DNA of 64,000 nucleotides, taken from contig NZ_VLKF01000001.1 in the NCBI RefSeq assembly GCF_007994135.1, positions 4,154,001-4,218,000 of the forward strand. The letters run 5' to 3'. How positions within the stretch are numbered: the stretch's first letter is position 1; each line of letters opens with the position of its first letter. A program made the position numbers and the translations under genes. Source of the stretch: Modestobacter roseus. Its GTDB lineage: Bacteria > Actinomycetota > Actinomycetes > Mycobacteriales > Geodermatophilaceae. The notes below the pieces were generated by a model. That model saw nothing but the letters and a program-made list of their open reading frames with translations, had not been told where the DNA came from and did no database searches. This document shows positions 8,313 through 16,886 of the stretch, piece after piece.

Positions 8313-9440
8313 ATGGCCGCCACCACCGAGAGCCCCACCGGGAGCCCCACCGGTAGCACGGCCACCACCGCACCGGCCGGCCGGCGCCGCACCTGGCGCC
8401 GGCTGCCGATCGTCCAGCAGCTCCGGCAGAGCGTCGGCCTGCAGCGCGGCATGCTCGTCGCCGGGCTGGTGCTCTCCGGCGTCTTCGTGCTCACCGCCGT
8501 CTTCGCCCCGCTGCTGGCGCCCTACGAGTACAGCCAGCTCCGCGACGCCCAGGGCTCCTTCGGCGCGCAGCAGGCGCCGTCGGCCGAGCACTGGCTCGGC
8601 ACCACCGTCGGCGGGTACGACGTGCTGTCCCGGGTCATCTGGGGCTCCCGGACGGCGCTGTACGTCATCGTCGTCGCGGTCGCCCTGTCCATCGTCCTCG
8701 GCGTGCTGCTCGGCCTGGTGTCCGGTTACTTCGGCGGCTGGCTGGACCGGGTGCTGGTGGTCATCGCCGACGCCGTCTACGCCTTCCCCGCGCTGCTGCT
8801 GGCGATCATCATGGCGATCGTCATCAGCGGCGGGCAGTCGGACATGTGGGGCGGCATCTGGGCCGCCGCGATCTCCATCACCGTGGTCTTCATCCCGCAG
8901 TACTTCCGGGTGGTGCGCGCGGAGACGGTGCGGATCAAGTCCGAGGCGTTCGTCGAGTCCGCGCGGGTGATCGGCGCCAGCAACCGACGGATCATGCTGC
9001 GGCACGTGCTGCGCAACGCCACACGCACCCTGCCGCTGATCCTGACCCTCAACGCGTCCGAGGCGATCCTCACCCTCGCCGGGCTGGGCTTCCTCGGCTT
9101 CGGCATCGAGCCGACCGACGCCGCCGAGTGGGGCTACGACCTCAACCGGGCGCTGTCCGACGTCACCAGCGGCATCTGGTGGACCGCGCTCTTCCCGGGC
9201 CTGGCGATCGTGCTGGTCGTGCTCGGGCTGACGCTGGTCGGGGAGAGCCTCAACGACCTCGCCGACCCGCGGCTGCGCACCCGCCGCCGGGCGGCCCAGC
9301 AGCAGCCCGAGGGGGTGGCCGAGGTGTCCGCGGTGCGTGGCGGCGCGCTCAGCGCCGGGCCGGGCGGCGTCGACGGGCTCGAGCCCCAGGGGCCGCAGCA
9401 GCAGGAGCCCGAGGGCCAGGGACGGGGAGACCGAGCATGA
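8313..9440 (+). CDS. Peptide ABC importer permease, DppC type
   Basis: 375 residues. After a Thr/Pro-rich cytosolic leader it shows the DppC pattern: FVLTAVFAPLLAPYEYSQ near helix 1, HWLGTTVGGYDVLSRVIWGSRTALYV (the HxLGTDxxGrDxxSR-like motif), and the EAA loop ESARVIGASNRRIMLRHVLRNATRTLPLI. The end is LVGESLNDLADPRLRTRRR followed by an extra Gln/Gly-rich tail of roughly 45 residues, longer than usual. The stop overlaps the ATPase start by four bases (ATGA), which places it firmly in the dpp-like operon. Confidence 0.92.
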   Translation: MAATTESPTGSPTGSTATTAPAGRRRTWRRLPIVQQLRQSVGLQRGMLVAGLVLSGVFVLTAVFAPLLAPYEYSQLRDAQGSFGAQQAPSAEHWLGTTVGGYDVLSRVIWGSRTALYVIVVAVALSIVLGVLLGLVSGYFGGWLDRVLVVIADAVYAFPALLLAIIMAIVISGGQSDMWGGIWAAAISITVVFIPQYFRVVRAETVRIKSEAFVESARVIGASNRRIMLRHVLRNATRTLPLILTLNASEAILTLAGLGFLGFGIEPTDAAEWGYDLNRALSDVTSGIWWTALFPGLAIVLVVLGLTLVGESLNDLADPRLRTRRRAAQQQPEGVAEVSAVRGGALSAGPGGVDGLEPQGPQQQEPEGQGRGDRA

Positions 9441-11173
9441 GCACCACCACGACCCCGACCGGCAGCACCGCGACCGGTCCGGGCAGCGGGGACGTCGTCG
9501 AGATCCGCGACCTCGCGGTCTCCTTCGCCACCGACGCCGGCTCCGTGGCCGCCGTCCGCGACGTCAGCCTGACCGTGGCCGCCGGCGAGGTGCTGGCGAT
9601 CGTCGGGGAGAGCGGCAGCGGCAAGACCGTCACCGCACGCACCATCCTGGGCCTGCTGCCGGAGACGGCCACCGCTCGCGGCGCGGTGGTGCTGCGCAGC
9701 CGGGACGGCGGCAGCTCGCACGACGTCGTCACCCTGCGGGGCAGCCAGCTGCGCGAGGTGCGCGGGCAGGACGCCGCCATGGTGTTCCAGGAGCCCTCGA
9801 CGGCGCTGAACCCGGTCTACCCGGTGGGCTGGCAGATCACCGAGGGGCTGCGCGCGCACGGGAAGCTCAGCAAGGCCGAGGCCCGGGCCAAGGCGATCGA
9901 CGTGCTGCGCCGGGTCGGCATCCCCGACCCGGAGACCCGGATCGACCACTACCCGCACCAGTTCTCCGGCGGGCAGAAGCAGCGCATCGTCATCGCCCAG
10001 GCGCTGGTCCTCGACCCCGGCGTCATCGTCGCCGACGAGCCGACCACCGCCCTCGACGTCACCGTGCAGGCCGAGATCCTCGACCTGCTGCGCCGCTGCC
10101 GCGACGACTTCGGTGCCGCGATCGTGCTGATCACGCACAACATGGGGGTCGTCGCCGACCTCGCCGACCGGGTCGCGGTGATGTACCGCGGGGAGCTGGT
10201 CGAGCAGGCCGACGTCCGCACCCTGTTCGCCGCCCCGAAGGAGCCCTACACCCAGCAGCTGCTGGCCGCCGTCCCGCGGCTGGGCAGTGGCTCGGCCAGC
10301 GCCCGGGCGCGTGCCGAGCAGCGGGCACCCGGCTGGGCCGAGACGGCACCGGTGGTCGCGGCGCGCGACCTGCGGATCGTCTACCCGGGCCGGCTGCGCA
10401 AGCCCGACTTCACCGCCGTCGACGGCGTGAGCTTCGACATCCGGCCCGGCGAGGTGCTCGGGCTGGTGGGGGAGAGCGGCAGCGGCAAGACGACGATCGG
10501 GCGCGCCATCGCCGGGCTCACCCGGGTCAGCGGCGGGTCGCTGCAGGTGCTGGGCACCGAGATGAACGGGATGAAGGAGCGCACCTTCCGCCCCGTGCGC
10601 GAGCGGATCGGGTTCGTCTTCCAGGACCCGGCGACCAGCTTCAACCCGCTGCTCACCATCGCCGACGCGGTCGCCGAACCGCTGGTGGTGCACAAGCGGG
10701 CGAAGGACCCGCGCGCCGCCCGCCGGCGGGTCGACGAGCTGCTCGAGGCGGTACAGCTGCCGAAGGCCTTCGGTGACCGGTACCCGCACGAGCTCTCCGG
10801 CGGTCAGCGGCAGCGGGCCAGCCTGGCCCGCGCGCTGGCGCTGGACCCCGAGCTGCTCATCGCCGACGAGCCCACCTCCGCGCTGGACGTCTCGGTGCAG
10901 GCCCGGGTGCTGGAGCTCTTCGCCGACCTGCAGCGCCAGCTGGGGTTCGCCGCGCTGTTCATCAGCCACGACCTCGCCGTCGTCGACCTGCTCGCCGACC
11001 GGATCGCGGTGCTCCTGCGCGGCAAGCTGGTCGAGGAGGGCACCGGCGAGGAGGTGCTCGGCGCGCCGCAGCACGCCTACACCCGGCGGCTGCTGGCCTC
11101 GCTGCCGGTGCCCGACCCGGACCAGCAGGCCACCCGCCGGGCCGAGTGGGAGCGCCTGCGCGCGACGGACTGA
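9437..11173 (+). CDS. Fused double ATP-binding subunit of the peptide importer (DppD-DppF)
   Basis: 578 residues from ATG 9437. Two complete ABC domains are joined in one chain. The first (about 16-285) has Walker A GESGSGKT, signature FSGGQKQR and Walker B VIVADEPTTALD. The second (about 300-565) has GESGSGKT, LSGGQRQR and LLIADEPTSALD. Each domain is followed by the oligopeptide-transporter C-terminal segment (EPYTQQLLAAVPRL and HAYTRRLLASLPVPDP). Separate DppD and DppF proteins are usual; this fusion is a known variant that fixes a 1:1 ratio. It energises import through the DppB and DppC permeases. A hairpin terminator follows the stop. Confidence 0.94.
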   Translation: MSTTTTPTGSTATGPGSGDVVEIRDLAVSFATDAGSVAAVRDVSLTVAAGEVLAIVGESGSGKTVTARTILGLLPETATARGAVVLRSRDGGSSHDVVTLRGSQLREVRGQDAAMVFQEPSTALNPVYPVGWQITEGLRAHGKLSKAEARAKAIDVLRRVGIPDPETRIDHYPHQFSGGQKQRIVIAQALVLDPGVIVADEPTTALDVTVQAEILDLLRRCRDDFGAAIVLITHNMGVVADLADRVAVMYRGELVEQADVRTLFAAPKEPYTQQLLAAVPRLGSGSASARARAEQRAPGWAETAPVVAARDLRIVYPGRLRKPDFTAVDGVSFDIRPGEVLGLVGESGSGKTTIGRAIAGLTRVSGGSLQVLGTEMNGMKERTFRPVRERIGFVFQDPATSFNPLLTIADAVAEPLVVHKRAKDPRAARRRVDELLEAVQLPKAFGDRYPHELSGGQRQRASLARALALDPELLIADEPTSALDVSVQARVLELFADLQRQLGFAALFISHDLAVVDLLADRIAVLLRGKLVEEGTGEEVLGAPQHAYTRRLLASLPVPDPDQQATRRAEWERLRATD

Positions 11174-11183
11174 TCCTGCTCCA

Positions 11184-11217
11184 CGCGGGGAGCGGGGAGT
11201 CGTCCTCGCTCCCCGCG
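11184..11217. terminator. bidirectional hairpin between the dpp operon and pirin gene
   Basis: An 11-bp perfect stem (11184-11194 with 11207-11217, loop of 12) fills the 57-base gap between convergent stop codons at 11173 and 11231. Confidence 0.65.
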
Positions 11218-11230
11218 CGACGAGCCGGCG

Positions 11231-12289
11231 TCAGCCCGCCGGCCACGCTCCGCTGGTGCCCGTGACGGCGTCCTGCTGCGTCTCGCCGCGCACGTCACCG
11301 TGCGCGAGGCCGTCGGCGTGTGCGGTGCGCTGGGCCGGGATGCTGCCGAGCCGGCCGGCGGAGTGGTCGGCGAAGGCGTCCCGCAGCTCCTGCCGGCTGT
11401 TCATCACGAACGGCCCGTACATGGCGATCGGCTCCCGGATCGGCAGGCCGCCGAGGACGACGACGTCCAGGTCGGGCGTGCGGGACTCCGCGTGCCGGTC
11501 GCCGGGCCGGGTGCCGTGCACGGTCACCGTGTCGCCGGGGCCCAGCACGACCAGCTGACCGGTGTGCACCGGGGCGCCGTCGATGCCCACCGCGCCGCTG
11601 CCGGAGAGCACGTAGACCAGCGCGTTGAAGTCCGGGCGCCAGGGCAGCTGCAGGGTCGCCCCGGGGGAGACGGTGGCGTGCACCATCGCCATCGGGGTGT
11701 ACGTGCTGCCCGGGCCGGTGTGCCCGCCGACGTCGCCGGCGATCACCCGGAGCAGCGCACCGCCGTCCGGGCTGGCCAGCAGCACCGACTCCCGCGCGCG
11801 CAGGTCCTGGTAGCGCGGCTCCGCCCACTTCTGCGCCCGGGGCAGGTTCACCCACAGCTGCAGGCCGTGGAACAGGCCGCCGCTGAGCACCAGCGCCTCC
11901 GGCGGCTTCTCGATGTGCAACACCCCCGACCCCGCGGTCATCCACTGGGTGTCGCCGTCGCTGATGGTGCCCCCGCCACCGTGGCTGTCGGCGTGCTCGA
12001 AGGTGCCGTCGAGCAGGTAGGTGACGGTCTCGAACCCCCGGTGCGGGTGCCACGAGGTGCCCTTCGGCTCACCCGGGGCATACTCGACCTCGCCCATCTG
12101 GTCCATGTGCAGGAACGGGTCCAGGTCGCGCAGGTCGACGCCGGCGAAGGCGCGGCGCACGGGGAAGCCCTCGCCCTCGTAGCCCTGCGGTGCGCTGGTG
12201 ACCGACCGGGTGCGCCGCTGGACGGTGCGCGGCGCGGGCAGCGGCACCCGGGGCAGGGTGGTGGTGTCCTCGACGGTGACGGCGGGCAT
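11231..12289 (-). CDS. Pirin family bicupin protein
   Basis: 352 residues. The N-terminal cupin carries the pirin metal-binding pattern HPHRGFETVTYLLDGTFEHADSHG followed by GDTQWMTAGSGVLHIE, i.e. His-His-His-Glu ligands for iron. The middle matches the pirin run LFHGLQLWVNLP. The C-terminal cupin (about 200-310) has the PLREPI-like element PIREPIAMYGPFVMNS. Bacterial pirins act as quercetin dioxygenases or redox-sensing regulators; which one applies here is not clear. The gene is monocistronic, and a palindrome (12305-12318) just upstream of the start looks like a repressor site. Confidence 0.92.
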   Translation of the reverse strand: MPAVTVEDTTTLPRVPLPAPRTVQRRTRSVTSAPQGYEGEGFPVRRAFAGVDLRDLDPFLHMDQMGEVEYAPGEPKGTSWHPHRGFETVTYLLDGTFEHADSHGGGGTISDGDTQWMTAGSGVLHIEKPPEALVLSGGLFHGLQLWVNLPRAQKWAEPRYQDLRARESVLLASPDGGALLRVIAGDVGGHTGPGSTYTPMAMVHATVSPGATLQLPWRPDFNALVYVLSGSGAVGIDGAPVHTGQLVVLGPGDTVTVHGTRPGDRHAESRTPDLDVVVLGGLPIREPIAMYGPFVMNSRQELRDAFADHSAGRLGSIPAQRTAHADGLAHGDVRGETQQDAVTGTSGAWPAG

Positions 12290-12304
12290 GGCGGCCTCAT
12301 TCCT

Positions 12305-12318
12305 GTTGAAAGCTCAAC
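12305..12318 (-). promoter_or_regulatory. candidate operator in the pirin promoter
   Basis: GTTGAAAGCTCAAC is an inverted repeat with 5-bp arms GTTGA/TCAAC around AAGC, 16-29 bases upstream of the pirin start. It stands out as AT-rich in this genome. The shape suits a MarR- or DUF24-type winged-helix repressor, but no such gene is next to it. Confidence 0.45.
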
Positions 12319-12367
12319 CAGATGCCACTGTAAGCCGTCGCGAGCCGGGCGTCTTCCCGGCCGGTGG

Positions 12368-13327
12368 TCACCCCCGGCGGTGCTCCCGGCGCCAGCGGCG
12401 CTCGGCCGCGTCGGCGAGCAGCAGGAAGGCCTGTGCCTCGGGGGAGTGCCCCGGCCGGTCGAAGTGCGGGGCGGCGCTGGCCCCGCTCACCCGGCCCGAC
12501 GGGTCGAGCCGGGCCACCGCCGCCGCCAGCAGCTCGCAGCCCACGTCGGCGCAGTGGGCGGGGAGCCAGCCCTCACCCGCGCCGGTGAGCGCGGCCCAGG
12601 CGAACATCGCGGCGACGGTCGGGTCCGAGCGGCTCGCCGGGTCGTCGAGCACGTCCCCCAGGAGCCCGTCGGGACGGCGCAGCGGCAGGACGACGTCCAG
12701 CAGCCCGCGCACCTCCGTGGCCACCTCGACCCCGCGCCGCCCGGGCAGCCAGCGGACCGTGCGGGCCAGGCCGGCCACCACCCAGCCGTTGCCGGTGCCC
12801 CAGGCCCGCGGGTCGGCGAACGTCCCGGCGTCCTCGTCCCAGCGGGCGGCCCACAGCCCGGTGTCCGGGTCGCGCAGCCGGGTCCGGTGCCCGTCGAGCT
12901 GGTCCAGCGCGGCGACGGCGGCACCGGTCGCGGCGAGGAAGGGCACCGCCATGTAGACGGTGTCGGCCCACACCTGACGGCCCTCCACCAGGTGGAACAG
13001 CGTGCCGTCGCCCGCCCGGGGCGCACCGGACAGCAACCAGGCGCGCTGCCGGGCGGCCGCCGCGGCCAGCCCCTCGTCACCGGTGCGGCCGGCCACCAGG
13101 TCGACGAACTCGCCCACCGCCCCGCCGTTCACCGAGCAGAGCGGGTCCAGCTCGGCCAGCCGCCCGTCGGGCAGCTGCCGGGCCACCGCGTCGTCCAGCA
13201 GCACGCGCAACGGGGCCGCCGTGCCCGACTCGTCGAGCACGGCGGCCGTGAGCCCCTGGTCCCAGCTGTGCCGCTGGGTGACCAGGAGTGCGGTCAGCAC
13301 CTGCGCGCGGACCTCGTCGTCCAGCAC
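12368..13327 (-). CDS. GH88/GH105-like (unsaturated rhamnogalacturonyl hydrolase family) protein
   Basis: 319 residues with the (alpha/alpha)6-barrel look of the GH88/GH105 group: HSWDQG near residue 20, an Asp-containing QVWADTVYMAVPFLA motif about residue 120, WAARWDEDAGTFADPRAWGTGNGWVVAGLART about 160-190 (the WGRGNGW-like family hallmark), and a late DPSGRVSG segment. Such enzymes hydrate the double bond of unsaturated sugars left by pectin or glycosaminoglycan lyases. It has no signal peptide, so it would act in the cytosol. It is downstream of the SDR and GH1 genes on the same strand but separated by a 201-base repeat-filled gap. Confidence 0.78.
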   Translation of the reverse strand: MLDDEVRAQVLTALLVTQRHSWDQGLTAAVLDESGTAAPLRVLLDDAVARQLPDGRLAELDPLCSVNGGAVGEFVDLVAGRTGDEGLAAAAARQRAWLLSGAPRAGDGTLFHLVEGRQVWADTVYMAVPFLAATGAAVAALDQLDGHRTRLRDPDTGLWAARWDEDAGTFADPRAWGTGNGWVVAGLARTVRWLPGRRGVEVATEVRGLLDVVLPLRRPDGLLGDVLDDPASRSDPTVAAMFAWAALTGAGEGWLPAHCADVGCELLAAAVARLDPSGRVSGASAAPHFDRPGHSPEAQAFLLLADAAERRWRREHRRG

Positions 13328-13344
13328 GTGAGCCTCCAGTTTCC

Positions 13345-13527
13345 TCGGTCCGCTCCTCGGTCGCTGGCGCTCCCTGCGATGCTCCCGGCGACAGCTGTCG
13401 ATCTCCTTCGGTCCGCTCCTCGGTCGCTGGCGCTCCCTGCGATGCTCCCGGCGACAGCTGTCGATCTCCTTCGGTCCGCTCCTCGGTCGCTGGCGCTCCC
13501 TGCGATGCTCCCGGCGACAGCTGTCGA
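13345..13527. repeat. triplicated 63-bp intergenic repeat
   Basis: Three nearly perfect copies starting at 13345, 13408 and 13471 (period exactly 63; the third ends at about 13527). The unit contains CGCTCCTCGGTCGCTGGCGC, CCCTGCGATGCTCCCGGCG and the palindrome GACAGCTGTC. It fills most of the gap between the GH88/105-like gene and the SDR gene. A related single copy lies at 44570-44608. Confidence 0.95.
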
Positions 13528-13528
13528 G

Positions 13529-14254
13529 CTAGAACGAGATCTCGGTGCCGTCCTTGAAGATCCGGCCGGTCACCGTCACCGGCTCGCGCAACAGAGCCAG
13601 GGCGCCCTGCGCGCTCTCCGCCGGGGTGCCCGGGGCCTCCTGGCCACCGAGGTCGGTGCGCACCCAGCCCGGGTCCAGGGCGTTGACCGCGACCTCGCCG
13701 GCGAGCTGCGCGGCCTGCATGAGCACCAGCCCGTTGAGCGCCCACTTGCTCACCCGGTAGCTGCCGATGCCGGCGTCCCGGATCAGCTCGGTGGTGCCCG
13801 CCCCGGAGCTGACGTGCACCACCCGGGGCTCGTCGCCCTTGCGCAGCGCCGGCAGCAACGCCAGCACCAGCCGGTGCGGGACGACGCAGTTGACCAGCAG
13901 GCTCTCCTCGAGCGTGCCGGCCGGCTCGTCCTCGAACCGTGGCTCGCGGGCGAGCATCACGCCGGCGTTGTTCACCAGCACGTCGAGCCCACCCCACCGC
14001 TGCCCGACAGCCTCGGCCAGCCGCCCGGGCGTGGCCTCGTCGGTGAGCTCGGCGACGACCGCGGTGAACGAGCCGGGGCCGCCGGCCAGCTCCGCGGTCA
14101 GCTGGTCCAGCGCCGCCGCATCCCGGGCGGTGCCGAGCACGTCGGCACCGGCCGCGACCAGCTGCCGGGCGACGGCCGCGCCGACCCCGCGGGAGGCGCC
14201 GGTGAGCAGCACCCGGCGTCCCGCGAGGTCGGCGCTGGAAGAGCCGACCGTCAC
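13529..14254 (-). CDS. Short-chain dehydrogenase/reductase (SDR)
   Basis: 241 residues from GTG 14254, which overlaps the stop of the GH1 gene (GTGA). The longer reading frame upstream is antisense-frame noise across the GH1 gene. Classical SDR features are present: cofactor motif TGASRGVGAA (about residues 19-28), NNAG (about 93-96), catalytic Ser in VHVSSGAG, and the Y-x3-K pair in SYRVSKWALNG. The DPGWVRTD segment after it suggests NADP(H) use and a substrate pocket. It is co-transcribed with the beta-glucosidase and sugar importer, so it may oxidise or reduce a sugar or aglycone product, but this is inference. Confidence 0.9.
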   Translation of the reverse strand: MTVGSSSADLAGRRVLLTGASRGVGAAVARQLVAAGADVLGTARDAAALDQLTAELAGGPGSFTAVVAELTDEATPGRLAEAVGQRWGGLDVLVNNAGVMLAREPRFEDEPAGTLEESLLVNCVVPHRLVLALLPALRKGDEPRVVHVSSGAGTTELIRDAGIGSYRVSKWALNGLVLMQAAQLAGEVAVNALDPGWVRTDLGGQEAPGTPAESAQGALALLREPVTVTGRIFKDGTEISF

Positions 14255-15648
14255 ACGCCGTCCTTGGCGGTGCGGATGACGTCGGCGTAGGTGCGGGCGC
14301 TGTCCTTCGGCGTCCGCACCTGGGTGTCGTAGTCGACGTGCACGATGCCGAACCGCTGGTCGTAGCCGCGGGCCCACTCGTAGTTGTCCAGCAGCGACCA
14401 GGCGAAGTACCCGCGCACGTCGGCGCCGGCCTCGATCGCCTCGGTCATCGCGGCCAGGTGCCGCAGCAGGTAGTCGACCCGCTCCGGGTCGTGCACCTGC
14501 CCGTCGGCGGACACCTGGTCCGGCCAGGCGGAGCCGTTCTCGGTGATGAACATCGGCAGGCCCGGGGCGACCCCGCTGATCCAGGTCAGCAGCTCGGTGA
14601 ACGCCTCGGGGTTGATGCCCCAGCCCATGGTGGTGGTCGGGCCCTCGGGCTCCAGGTCCGCGACCAGCTCGCCGCCGATGAACGCCGTCTGCTTGCCGGT
14701 GGGCTCGCTGACCGCCCGCACCGTCGACTGGAAGTAGTAGTTCACGCCCAGCCAGTCGACCGGGGTGGAGATGATCTCCAGGTCGCCGTCCTCGATCGGC
14801 AGCGGCGCGCCGGCGGCGGTCAGGTCCTCGGCGACGTCGGCCGGGTACTCCCCGGTGACGATCGGCACCAGGAACATCCGGTTCTGCTGACCGTCGAGCC
14901 GGCGGGCGGCGTCGAGGTCGGCGGCGGAGTCGGTGGCCGCCTTCATCGGGGTGAAGTTCAGCGTGATGCCCAGGTGGTCGGCGCCCTTGTCGCGCAGCGT
15001 CTGGATCGCCAGGCCGTGGCCCAGCAGCAGGTGGTGCACCGCGCGGGAGGCCTCGACCGGGTCGGTGTGGCCCGGCGCGTGCTGACCGGCCATGTGGCCC
15101 AGCAGCGAGCTGCACATCGGCTCGTTGAGGGTCGACCAGTGCGGGATCCGGTCACCGAGGGCGTCGTACAGCACGCCGGCGTACTCGGCGAAGCGGTGGG
15201 CGGTGTCGCGGTCGGTCCAGCCGCCCTTGTCCTGCAGCGCCTGCGGCAGGTCCCAGTGGTAGAGCGTCAGCCACGGGTCGATGCCGGCCTCGAGCAGCTC
15301 GTCGACCAGGCGGCGGTAGAAGTCGACGCCGCGCTGCTCGATGCGGCCGGTGCCCTCGGGGAGGATCCGCGACCAGGAGACGGAGAACCGGTAGGCGTCC
15401 AGGCCCAGGTCCTTCATCAGGGCGACGTCCTGCGGGTAGCGCACGTAGTGCTCGCAGGCGACGTCGCCGGTGTGGCCCAGGTGGGTCTTGCCGGGGGTGT
15501 GGCTGAAGGTGTCCCAGATCGACGGGCCGCGGCCGTCGACGTCGACGGCGCCCTCGATCTGGTAGGCGGCGGTGGCTGCGCCGAACGTGAACCCCGGGGG
15601 GAACACGAGGCCGGCGGCGCGGTCTTCGCGGACGTCGGTGGATGTCAT
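14251..15648 (-). CDS. GH1 beta-glucosidase
   Basis: 465 residues from ATG 15648 with GAGGA upstream; an in-frame ATG at 15678 lacks a ribosome-binding site. Family 1 glycoside hydrolase signatures are complete: FPPGFTFGAATAAYQIEGA at the N-terminus, the acid/base Glu176 in STLNEP, the nucleophile Glu370 in ITENG, and the late YFAWSLLDNYEWA. It hydrolyses beta-linked glucosides such as cellobiose. There is no signal peptide, so it acts on imported sugar. It sits at the end of the LacI-controlled sugar importer operon, an arrangement like bglC in the Streptomyces cellobiose locus. A copy of the dispersed repeat separates it from the ATPase gene. Confidence 0.95.
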   Translation of the reverse strand: MTSTDVREDRAAGLVFPPGFTFGAATAAYQIEGAVDVDGRGPSIWDTFSHTPGKTHLGHTGDVACEHYVRYPQDVALMKDLGLDAYRFSVSWSRILPEGTGRIEQRGVDFYRRLVDELLEAGIDPWLTLYHWDLPQALQDKGGWTDRDTAHRFAEYAGVLYDALGDRIPHWSTLNEPMCSSLLGHMAGQHAPGHTDPVEASRAVHHLLLGHGLAIQTLRDKGADHLGITLNFTPMKAATDSAADLDAARRLDGQQNRMFLVPIVTGEYPADVAEDLTAAGAPLPIEDGDLEIISTPVDWLGVNYYFQSTVRAVSEPTGKQTAFIGGELVADLEPEGPTTTMGWGINPEAFTELLTWISGVAPGLPMFITENGSAWPDQVSADGQVHDPERVDYLLRHLAAMTEAIEAGADVRGYFAWSLLDNYEWARGYDQRFGIVHVDYDTQVRTPKDSARTYADVIRTAKDGV

Positions 15649-15685
15649 GGGGAGAGGTTCCTCTTTCGTTGACGGCATGGTGCAG

Positions 15686-15745
15686 CTGGCCCCTGCAGGG
15701 CCCGCCGCGAGCGTGCGAGTGGTGGTGGGGGGCAGGTGGTCCTCG
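15686..15745 (-). repeat. copy 1 of the dispersed palindromic repeat
   Basis: In minus orientation this gap reads as a diverged copy of the element seen at 21505 and 25186, with CCCCCCACCACTCGCACGCT followed by GCGGCGGGCCCTGC. It lies between the GH1 start and the ATPase stop. Confidence 0.7.
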
Positions 15746-15746
15746 T

Positions 15747-16835
15747 TCAGTCGACGCGCAGGCCGGTCGTGGGGTCGAAGACGTGCAGCTGGCCGGGGAG
15801 CACGGAGACGTGCACCCGGTCGCCGGCGGCCGCGGTGGTGCGCGGCTCGGTGCGGACGATCACGTCGGCGCCGTCGTCGGCGCCCCCGCGGAGCCGGGCG
15901 TAGAGGAAGGCGTCGCTGCCCAGGTGCTCCACGACGTCGACGTCGACCGGGACGCCGTCGCCGGTGGGGGACAGCACGACGGCCTCCGGCCGGAAACCGA
16001 CCGTGACCTGGCCGTTGCCGGCCGAGGCGCGGGTCAGCTGCTCGCGGGGCACCGGCAGCACCGCGCCACCGAGGGCCACGCCGCCGTCGACCGCCGGCCC
16101 GGTGGCGATGTTCATCGCCGGGGAGCCGATGAAGCCGGCGACGAACACGTTGGCCGGCCGGTCGTACAGCGAGCCGGGGGTGTCGCACTGCTGCAGGACG
16201 CCGTCCTTGAGCACCGCGACCCGGTCGCCCATGGTCATCGCCTCGACCTGGTCGTGGGTGACGTAGACGGTGGTGGTGCCCAGCCGCCGTTGCAGGGCGG
16301 CGATCTGGGTGCGGGTCTGCACGCGCAGCTTGGCGTCCAGGTTGGACAGCGGCTCGTCCATCAGGAACACCTGCGGGTTGCGCACGATCGCCCGGCCCAT
16401 CGCGACCCGCTGCCGCTGCCCACCGGAGAGCGCCTTCGGCCGGCGGGACAGGTAGGGCTCCAGGTCCAGGATCTTCGCCGCCTCGCGGACCCGGGTGGCG
16501 CGCTCGTCCTTGGAGATGCCGGCGAGCTTCAGCGCGAAGCCCATGTTCTCCTCCACCGTCATGTGCGGGTAGAGGGCGTAGCTCTGGAACACCATGGCGA
16601 TGTCCCGGTCCTTGGGCGGGGAGTCGGTGACGTCGCGCTGGCCGATGACGATCGAGCCGGAGTCGACCTCCTCCAGCCCGGCGAGCATCCGCAGCGAGGT
16701 GGACTTGCCGCAGCCCGAGGGCCCGACCAGGACGAGGAACTCGCCGTCGGCGATCTCCAGGTCCAGGGCGTCGACGGCCGGCCGCTCGGCCTTCGGGTAG
16801 ATCCGGGTGGCGTGCTCGAAGGTGACGGTGGCCAT
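15747..16835 (-). CDS. Sugar ABC importer ATPase (MalK/UgpC/MsiK type)
   Basis: 362 residues with Walker A GPSGCGKST (about 37-45), signature LSGGQRQR (about 135-142), Walker B VFLMDEPLSNLD and the H-loop TVYVTHDQVEA. The C-terminal 110 residues form the MalK-type OB/regulatory domain (IGSPAMNIATG, FRPEAV). ATPases of this family energise many carbohydrate importers. Here it lies in the operon with two permeases and a binding protein, so it probably serves this system, unlike the Streptomyces ceb locus that borrows MsiK from elsewhere. Confidence 0.95.
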   Translation of the reverse strand: MATVTFEHATRIYPKAERPAVDALDLEIADGEFLVLVGPSGCGKSTSLRMLAGLEEVDSGSIVIGQRDVTDSPPKDRDIAMVFQSYALYPHMTVEENMGFALKLAGISKDERATRVREAAKILDLEPYLSRRPKALSGGQRQRVAMGRAIVRNPQVFLMDEPLSNLDAKLRVQTRTQIAALQRRLGTTTVYVTHDQVEAMTMGDRVAVLKDGVLQQCDTPGSLYDRPANVFVAGFIGSPAMNIATGPAVDGGVALGGAVLPVPREQLTRASAGNGQVTVGFRPEAVVLSPTGDGVPVDVDVVEHLGSDAFLYARLRGGADDGADVIVRTEPRTTAAAGDRVHVSVLPGQLHVFDPTTGLRVD

Positions 16836-16886
16836 GTCAGGCGCCTTTCCGGCTGGACGGTGAGGGGGTCGGGAGGTGGGCGCCGG

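Noticed and set aside
13345-13527. CRISPR array
   Set aside because: Repeats are directly contiguous with no variable spacers, and no cas gene is present.
11300-14290. 996-codon plus-strand frame across pirin, GH88/105-like and SDR genes
   Set aside because: Includes the translated 63-bp repeats three times and no domain; opposite strand genes are well supported.
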